In this document: positions 5,952 through 10,652 of the stretch, piece by piece
How positions within the stretch are numbered: position 1 is the first letter of the stretch
How the letters are laid out: the number at the start of each line of letters is the position of its first letter
From: Clostridia bacterium
Lineage (GTDB): Bacteria > Bacillota > Clostridia > Peptostreptococcales > Anaerovoracaceae
Length of the DNA stretch: 10,652 nt
NCBI GenBank assembly: GCA_024682015.1
Contig: JAIKZT010000126.1
Coordinates: 1 to 10,652 of the forward strand
Direction of reading: 5' to 3'
Made by a program: the position numbers and the translations under genes
The notes under the pieces: generated by a model
The model's input: the letters and a program-made list of their open reading frames with translations, nothing else
Told to the model about the DNA's origin: nothing
The model's database searches: none

Positions 5952-7598
5952 TTACTTCCAGAGGGATTCGATCAGCGTCTGCGTAACGATCGGCAGTTCG
6001 TCCAGCAGGCTCTTGCGCAGCGTGCGCTCCGTCCACTGGTGGTATTCCTTCGTAAGCGGCCCGTACAGGATGAACGGGATGTTGTTGGCCTCGATGGTCT
6101 CGAAGTCCACGGAATACAGCTGGCCGTAGCAGGGCGTGTTCTTCGAGAACTTATTGTAGTCGAAGGGATGGCCCACCGCGGTGTAGGAACCGTCGGAAAT
6201 GCCCATGAAGTAGTGTTCGTTGAAGTGCTCTCTGCCAAACTGCTTCGAGGCTTCCACGACTACCTCGTAGGCCTTCAGCGCCGCGTTCTCCTTGCCCTCG
6301 ACGGCATCGCCGTTGACGGCCGGATAATAGGGAGGCGCGAAGCCGAGCAGCACGGTAGGCTGCTTCAGGTCGGCGTAGTCCATGACCTTCTGCATGATGG
6401 TGACGGTCGCGTCCGGATAATTCGTGCGGCCTGCCTCGATGTCGTCCTTGATGCCGGCATAGACCTCGGCATAGTACTTTTCGAAGCCATCCTTATCGGT
6501 CCGCTTGATCTTCTCGACGAGTTCCTCGAACGTGTAGACCTCCGGATAATAGACGATGTGATCCTTGTCGGCGGACTTGTCGATCTTCTTGTAATCCTGA
6601 TAGGTGGCGTCGATCTTGGCGCACTCCTCCTTGAGCACGTCCATGGAGATCTCCTTCAGGCGGTTCATGATCTGCTCGGGCGTGCGGTCGAAGTGCAGCA
6701 GCGTGAAATAGCCGTAAGCCCGCAGAGGAATGGTCACGTCGTACAGCTCCTTGTTGTCGCGGAACTTCTGCCACGTGGGGGGCACAGCGGCTTCGCCGTC
6801 GTAGGAATCGCAGAACTCCAGCGCGTTGTTCGTGCGCTGATAGATCGCGGACAGGAAATTCATGGGGGAAATGCCGTTGAAGCAGTGGCCGACGTGCGCC
6901 GTAACGCCCTGCGCCATGACGACGGGCATGATCTTGCCCACGGTGCCGCGGGACAGGGACTGCTTGCCGTTGACAAGGTTGGAGGGCTCGGGGATGATCA
7001 TGAGCTGCACGTCGAGCTGGTACTGTTCGATGAGCCTGCGAATGATCTTGGCGCCTTCGCGCATGCCCACGGAATAGGACTCTTCATCGGGCACGGGCAC
7101 GTACATGTAGCAGCCGGGCAGCTCGCCGCGGTCCGCCATCTCGGCGTATTCCTCGAAAAGCGCCAGATGCACGCAGTGACCGCCCTTCATGTCGCCCACG
7201 CCGCGGCCCCAGATCCACTCGCCGCTGTTCATGTCGAAGCGTGCTTCAGCATCGAGATCGCGCTTCGCGAGCTCCTCTTCGAGCTCCTTGCCGACCTTGA
7301 AAGCCATGTCCTTCAGCGGGCCGTAATTATCGGTCCCGACCACGTCGAAGTGACCCGACGAAATGACGGTCTTCTTGGAATTGCCCAGGATGAGAGCCCA
7401 GGGCACGCTGCGGTGATACGCGTCGCCCGGGATCATGAAGTTGCCCGTCAGTTCGGGATGTTTTTTAAAGTACGGGATGTTCCGGAAGAATTCCGCGAAC
7501 CAGTCGCCGGCTTTGTATTCATCGTGCGTGCAGCTGACGGAATTGATGCCCACCAGTTCCGTCAGATACTTGTAGATTCTTTCCTTGCGGTCTTGCAT
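5952..7598 (-). CDS. RocB-like M20 family metallopeptidase
   Basis: This 548-residue protein matches the size of the RocB-type branch of the M20 family, larger than usual M20 enzymes (about 380-480). Di-zinc site motifs are visible: SGHFDVVG (H83, D85), GRGVGDMKGG (bridging D136), PDEES with the catalytic-base/ligand glutamates E172-E173, EPSN with E204, and TAHVGH (H235, H238) in the dimerisation-domain region; a C-terminal histidine sits in TKEYHQWTE. RocB is named from the arginine/ornithine utilisation operon of Bacillus subtilis, but its reaction is not well defined; relatives hydrolyse amide bonds of small peptides or acylated amino acids. The start is secure: AGGAGG lies eight bases before the ATG. 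It follows the ADP-ribosylglycohydrolase gene by 52 bases. Its substrate and its link to the nucleoside-type enzymes downstream are unknown. Confidence 0.85.
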   Translation of the reverse strand: MQDRKERIYKYLTELVGINSVSCTHDEYKAGDWFAEFFRNIPYFKKHPELTGNFMIPGDAYHRSVPWALILGNSKKTVISSGHFDVVGTDNYGPLKDMAFKVGKELEEELAKRDLDAEARFDMNSGEWIWGRGVGDMKGGHCVHLALFEEYAEMADRGELPGCYMYVPVPDEESYSVGMREGAKIIRRLIEQYQLDVQLMIIPEPSNLVNGKQSLSRGTVGKIMPVVMAQGVTAHVGHCFNGISPMNFLSAIYQRTNNALEFCDSYDGEAAVPPTWQKFRDNKELYDVTIPLRAYGYFTLLHFDRTPEQIMNRLKEISMDVLKEECAKIDATYQDYKKIDKSADKDHIVYYPEVYTFEELVEKIKRTDKDGFEKYYAEVYAGIKDDIEAGRTNYPDATVTIMQKVMDYADLKQPTVLLGFAPPYYPAVNGDAVEGKENAALKAYEVVVEASKQFGREHFNEHYFMGISDGSYTAVGHPFDYNKFSKNTPCYGQLYSVDFETIEANNIPFILYGPLTKEYHQWTERTLRKSLLDELPIVTQTLIESLWK

Positions 7599-7650
7599 GT
7601 TTGTTTCCTCCTCGATAGCAAGTTGTATATGAACTGTGTATAAGGATCGG

Positions 7651-8418
7651 CTATAATCCGAGCGCCTGCCGCAGCGGCGGCGTAAGGTAAGCGTACGCCC
7701 GGGCCTTCAGCCGCGCGGGGATGCCGTAAAAGGGTTCCGCGATGCTGCCTGCGATGGCCGCGATCGTGTCAGAGTCGCCTCCGATGGAAACGGCATTGCG
7801 GATGGCGTCCTCAAACCCTTCGCTTTCCAGAAAAGCCTCGATCGCCTGGGGCACGCTGCCCTGACAGGACGAATCGAACTCGTAAGTCGGGCGGATGTCG
7901 TCGAGCGTGAAGTTCAGATCGTAATACTGGCTGACGTGTTCGCGGATCTCGTCCTTCGTCTTGCCCGTCTTCGCCAGATAGATGGCTTCCGCCACCGCCA
8001 CGGCCCCCTTGATGCCTTCAGGGTGATTGTGGCTGACCTCCGCCGAATACACGGCCAGATTGTGCGCTTCTTCCAGCGAATCCGCCAGCATGCCGCAGGC
8101 GGACACCCGCATGGCTGATCCGTTGCCGAAACTGCCGTAGGGCCTGCGGTACTCGTTCGCCAGCCATTGGCGGAACTTGCCGCCGTACCCGGCGTCCGGA
8201 TACAGCTGCCCCAGTTCCACCATGCGCTTCTGGAACAGCCCGATGACGTTGACGTTTTCCCGCGCCTTGTATTCCCGCACCGCGTAGCACACGGCGCAGG
8301 TCATCACCGTGTCGTCGGTGAACCGGCAGCCTTCCCCGAAAAGTTCGAAATCCTTGGTCTTGATATTGTGGTGCTCGTAAACAGAACCGACGATATCTCC
8401 AATAATGGCTCCTAACAT
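7651..8418 (-). CDS. ADP-ribosylglycohydrolase family protein (ARH/DraG-like)
   Basis: This 255-residue all-helical hydrolase is first in the operon. The two binuclear-metal motifs are intact: FTDDT (T34, D35, D36) and GGDSDT (D215, D217, T218). The N-terminal GAIIGDIVGS, the glycine-rich GSFGNGSAMR (95-104) and SHNHPEGIKGA (129-139) are also typical. Family members remove ADP-ribose from arginine (DraG, ARH1) or serine (ARH3), or cleave ADP-ribose-linked small molecules. The compact size without extra domains fits a generic bacterial member. No ADP-ribosyltransferase or nitrogenase gene is present nearby, so reversing a dedicated modification is not supported here. Its place with a deaminase, a kinase and an aldolase favours a role in nucleotide or ADP-ribose breakdown. 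The start has GAGGA eight bases before the ATG. Confidence 0.88.
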   Translation of the reverse strand: MLGAIIGDIVGSVYEHHNIKTKDFELFGEGCRFTDDTVMTCAVCYAVREYKARENVNVIGLFQKRMVELGQLYPDAGYGGKFRQWLANEYRRPYGSFGNGSAMRVSACGMLADSLEEAHNLAVYSAEVSHNHPEGIKGAVAVAEAIYLAKTGKTKDEIREHVSQYYDLNFTLDDIRPTYEFDSSCQGSVPQAIEAFLESEGFEDAIRNAVSIGGDSDTIAAIAGSIAEPFYGIPARLKARAYAYLTPPLRQALGL

Positions 8419-8460
8419 ATATCTGGTCCTCTTTCTAAAATCTCTGTTTATATTTTAACA
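8419..8460 (-). promoter_or_regulatory. Leader and possible promoter of the five-gene operon
   Basis: On the minus strand this AT-rich stretch contains TTAAAATATAAAC (about 8459 to 8447), giving possible -10 boxes (TAAAAT or TATAAA), then AGAGGA before the ATG at 8418. No convincing -35 box is found; at normal spacing it would fall inside the terminator hairpin upstream. It is the only intergenic space before the operon, so initiation here is likely, but the exact promoter is uncertain. Confidence 0.35.
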
Positions 8461-8461
8461 C

Positions 8462-8489
8462 AAAAAGACGGTGGATTTCCACCGTCTTT
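8462..8489 (-). terminator. Rho-independent terminator of the SLH protein gene
   Basis: AAAGACGGTGG (8464-8474) pairs perfectly with CCACCGTCTTT (8479-8489) around ATTT. On the minus strand the stem is followed by TTTTTG (about 8466 to 8461, overlapping the stem base), the usual U-tract. It lies 44 bases after the stop of the surface-protein gene and insulates the downstream operon. The plus-strand tail (TTTCTTG) is weaker. Confidence 0.85.
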
Positions 8490-8532
8490 CTTGTGAGTCT
8501 TGATTTTCAGCCCTTTGGGACATCGAACAGGC

Positions 8533-10652
8533 CTATTTCAGCTCGGTCCAGACCTCGCTTCCATCCTCTTCGAACTCGAATCCGTGGCCGTTCAGGGCCT
8601 CCTGGATCTCGTAGTAGTACCAGGCGTTTGGATCCATGTTGTCGGAGATCGTGGCCATGCCTTCCGGCAGGCTTGCCCCGCTGTTCAGATGCCTTCCGAG
8701 GACCTTGTTCAGGATCGTTACGGCTTCCGCGCGGGTCAGGCCGCGGTCCGGCCGGAACGTGCCGTCCGGATAGCCGCCCACCCAGCTGCTCAGCTCGGCC
8801 GTAACGATGGCCTTGTAGGCCCAGTGGCCGAGCACGTCCGTGAACGCCGACTCGCCCTCCTGCAGCCCGCTGAACGACGCTGCGATGCCGGCGATCTGCG
8901 CGCGCGAAAGAACCTCGTTCGGGCGGAACGTGCCGTCCGGGAAGCCTGTCAGCACGCCCGCGTTGGCAAGAGTGGAGACTGCGTCGTTGTACCAGTCGTC
9001 CGAAGACACGTCGCTGAAGGCATTGTCCGACGTGCCGTAACGCTCGATGCTCGCCGGGGTCAGCAGGCTGTAGAGGATGCCCGCTGCCTCCGCACGCGTA
9101 ATGGGCTTGTCCGGCCGGAACGTGCCGTCCGGATAGCCGGCGATGTAGGCGTTGTGCTCCTCCATGTTAAGCTGCGGTCCGGTGAGCTTCTCCGGATGGA
9201 CGGTCTGCTTCCACAGCGCCGTGAGCGTCACGTCGCCGTAGCGCAGGCTCGCGCGCTGACCCGGCTCAATCGTCTCGCCGATCTCCCACTTGCCTTTCGC
9301 CTGGGTCACGATCCAGCCGGCGAAGTCGTAGTTGTCGCGCGCAGATTCGGGCAGCGCCATGTCGTCGTAGGCGTGATATTCGATCGCAGCCAGGGCCGTG
9401 CCGCCGGCCGGATCGAAGGTGATGGTGTACACGCGCCTCTCCTTCGGCTCCACGACCGGAGGCTCGTCCCCGCCGATGGCGGTCGCCGTGTAGACGGCTG
9501 TGTAGGTCGCATCGGCCGTGGCCGCTGTCAGGTCGGGCGTCCACTTGCTGAACGCGTAGGTGTAGTCCTCGTCCGCAGCCTTGGTCGGATCGTCATGCGT
9601 GGGCACGGCGCCCTCTTCTACGGTGGTCGTGTCGATGATGCTGCCGTCGTCCTGCTTCCAGGTGATGGTGTACTTCGTGGGTGTCACGGGCGGCTTCTCG
9701 ATCGGCGTCGCCGTGTAGACCGCCGTATACGTCGCGGCTCCTGTGACTGCCACGATGTCGGGCGTCCACTTGCTGAACGTGTAGGTGTAATCCTCGTCCG
9801 CCGCCTTGCTCGGATCGTCGTGCGTGGGCAGGGTGCCTTCTTCCACAGTCGTGGTGTCGATGATGGTTCCGTCGTCCTGCTTCCAGGTGATGGTATAGAT
9901 CGTGGGTTCTACAGGCGGCTTCTCGATCGGCGTCGCCGTGTAGACAGCCGTGTACGTCGCGTCGGCAGCGACAGCCACGATGTCGGGCGTCCATTTGCTG
10001 AACGCGTAGGTGTAATCCTCATCCGCCGCCTTCGTCGGCCCTTCGCGGCTCGGCGTCGCGCCGTACTCCAGCGTGTCGGTGCCGAGAACGCTGCCGTCCT
10101 CGTCCTTCCACGTGATCGTGTACGTGTTCGTCGTGCCGTCGCTGAAGACCGCCGTGTAGGTAATGTCCCCTGTGACCGGGCCGACGACCGGACTCCACGC
10201 CACGAACGTATAGGTGTACTGGGCTGTCGCAGGCTTTACAGGCGTCTCGCCGTCGTAGGCAGGCGTCGCACCGTAGAGCACGCCCTCGTCCGTCTCGAGC
10301 ACGCTGCCGTCGTAGTTTTTCCACGTGACGGTGTAGGCATTCGTAACGGACGTGTAGCTCGCCGTGTATGTAGCCTCGCCCGTTACCGGGGCGACCTCCG
10401 GCGTCCACTTGTCGAAGGTGTACGTAAACTCAGCCGTCGCTTCCTTCGTCGGGCCTTCGCGGCTCGGCGTCGCCCCGTACTCCAGCGTATCGGTGCCCAG
10501 CACCGTGCCGTCCTCGTCCTTCCACGTGATGGTGTACGTGTTCGTCGTGCCGTCGCTGAAGACCGCCGTGTAGGTAATGTCCCCTGTGACCGGGCCGACG
10601 ACCGGACTCCACGCCACGAACGTATAGGTGTACTGGGCTGTCGCAGGCTTTA
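8533..10652 (-). CDS. Repeat-rich SLH-domain surface protein, C-terminal part (5' end outside window)
   Basis: The frame runs off the right edge; the first 11 codons before a GTG at 10617 continue the repeat (KPATAQYTYTF), so at least 705 residues of a longer protein are visible. From the N-terminal side there are five tandem units of 67-81 residues (each YTITWK..DG..., ending in a W(T/S)P...TYTA motif), then a sixth divergent unit (YTITFDPAGGT... to LTALWK) resembling the InlB B-repeat / Listeria-Bacteroides repeat family. Three SLH domains follow (about 9174-9040, 9018-8880, 8844-8700) with GYPDGTFRP or GFPDGTFRP and TRAEA/SRAQI motifs, and a short C-terminal tail. SLH domains bind secondary cell-wall polysaccharide, so the protein should be exported and displayed on the surface, the repeats forming a stalk or adhesive region. 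The signal peptide and N-terminal domain are outside. It ends before a strong terminator. Confidence 0.88.
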   Translation of the reverse strand, partial: KPATAQYTYTFVAWSPVVGPVTGDITYTAVFSDGTTNTYTITWKDEDGTVLGTDTLEYGATPSREGPTKEATAEFTYTFDKWTPEVAPVTGEATYTASYTSVTNAYTVTWKNYDGSVLETDEGVLYGATPAYDGETPVKPATAQYTYTFVAWSPVVGPVTGDITYTAVFSDGTTNTYTITWKDEDGSVLGTDTLEYGATPSREGPTKAADEDYTYAFSKWTPDIVAVAADATYTAVYTATPIEKPPVEPTIYTITWKQDDGTIIDTTTVEEGTLPTHDDPSKAADEDYTYTFSKWTPDIVAVTGAATYTAVYTATPIEKPPVTPTKYTITWKQDDGSIIDTTTVEEGAVPTHDDPTKAADEDYTYAFSKWTPDLTAATADATYTAVYTATAIGGDEPPVVEPKERRVYTITFDPAGGTALAAIEYHAYDDMALPESARDNYDFAGWIVTQAKGKWEIGETIEPGQRASLRYGDVTLTALWKQTVHPEKLTGPQLNMEEHNAYIAGYPDGTFRPDKPITRAEAAGILYSLLTPASIERYGTSDNAFSDVSSDDWYNDAVSTLANAGVLTGFPDGTFRPNEVLSRAQIAGIAASFSGLQEGESAFTDVLGHWAYKAIVTAELSSWVGGYPDGTFRPDRGLTRAEAVTILNKVLGRHLNSGASLPEGMATISDNMDPNAWYYYEIQEALNGHGFEFEEDGSEVWTELK
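10118..10238 (-). repeat. Copy 1 of a 121-base exact direct repeat
   Basis: Bases 10118-10238 are identical to 10532-10652, 414 bases away. The offset equals two protein units (138 codons). Identity is lost just before 10118 (10117 differs), and further differences occur around 10084-10091. Confidence 0.85.
10532..10652 (-). repeat. Copy 2 of the 121-base exact direct repeat, cut by the window edge
   Basis: Identical to 10118-10238 up to the last base of the window, so the true length of the identity is unknown. Such long exact identity within a diverged repeat family indicates recent duplication or gene conversion. Confidence 0.85.

Larger units (their letters stand above)
9433..10652 (-). 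repeat. Tandem coding repeats of the surface protein
   Basis: Five complete units lie at 10539-10339, 10338-10126, 10125-9901, 9900-9676 and 9675-9433 (67, 71, 75, 75 and 81 codons), with part of another at the edge. The two units nearest the SLH region end in a Pro-rich linker (TPIEKPPV-type) that the earlier ones lack, so two subtypes alternate or were amplified separately. The sixth unit (9432-9175) is divergent and probably the ancient cap. Confidence 0.8.

Noticed and set aside
5889..7643. 584-codon open frame on the plus strand opposite the M20 peptidase
   Set aside because: The minus-strand frame has intact catalytic motifs and a good ribosome binding site. The plus-strand product is a low-complexity Val/Leu/His/Asp-rich string with no domain, as expected from the antisense of a GC-rich gene.
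7599..7650. Internal promoter before the M20 peptidase gene
   Set aside because: The 52-base gap is AT-rich (ATATAC, TTATAC) but no paired -35/-10 boxes at proper spacing could be found.
7651..8418. DraT/DraG nitrogenase control or an anti-phage ADP-ribosylation system
   Set aside because: No ADP-ribosyltransferase, nitrogenase, macrodomain or defence gene is next to it; the neighbours are metabolic.

Overview
The window looks like part of a GC-rich (roughly 60% by eye) chromosome of a Clostridia-type Bacillota, probably an anaerobic gut-type lineage. The evidence is strong AGGAGG-like ribosome binding sites, tightly packed operon genes, an SLH-anchored surface protein built from repeats, a RocB-type M20 peptidase and a TASHLP-type phosphohexomutase. 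No plasmid, phage, IS or CRISPR hallmark is visible.

Layout, left to right. (1) Positions 2-571, + strand: the C-terminal part of a HipA-like Ser/Thr kinase, cut by the left edge. (2) Positions 572-1039: a 468-base gap with two terminator-like hairpins and an array of GGTWACC boxes. (3) Positions 1040-2557, - strand: a phosphomannomutase/phosphoglucomutase. (4) Positions 2558-2840: a second gap with a second GGTWACC array, which includes a perfect 16-bp hairpin. (5) Positions 8418 down to 2841, - strand: a compact five-gene operon in the order ADP-ribosylglycohydrolase, RocB-like M20 peptidase, MTA/SAH/5'-deoxyadenosine deaminase-type amidohydrolase, class II ketose-bisphosphate aldolase, PfkB sugar kinase. 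Its last three genes are 0 and 2 bases apart. (6) Positions 8419-8532: a strong intrinsic terminator and the operon's leader. (7) Positions 8533-10652, - strand: the C-terminal part of a large surface protein with about six tandem ~70-residue repeats and three SLH domains, cut by the right edge.

How the genes may work together (inference): the operon combines a hydrolase that can release ADP-ribose, a nucleoside deaminase, a sugar kinase and an aldolase, with a hexose/pentose phosphate mutase-type enzyme next door. This suggests salvage of the ribose or deoxyribose part of nucleosides or nucleotide by-products into triose phosphates. The phosphorylase or nucleosidase and the isomerase such a route needs are not in the window, and the M20 peptidase does not obviously fit.

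The most unusual feature is the pair of intergenic arrays on either side of the mutase gene. Both consist of 9-base GGTWACC-type boxes separated by gaps of exactly 6, 18 or 15 bases, in the same order (6-18-15-18-6), with little sequence conservation between boxes. Every gap is a multiple of three, so the same short peptide signature (MVT...GYH) recurs in frame on both strands. Other points of interest are a 12-bp terminator-like hairpin inside the amidohydrolase coding sequence and a 414-base duplication in the surface-protein gene.
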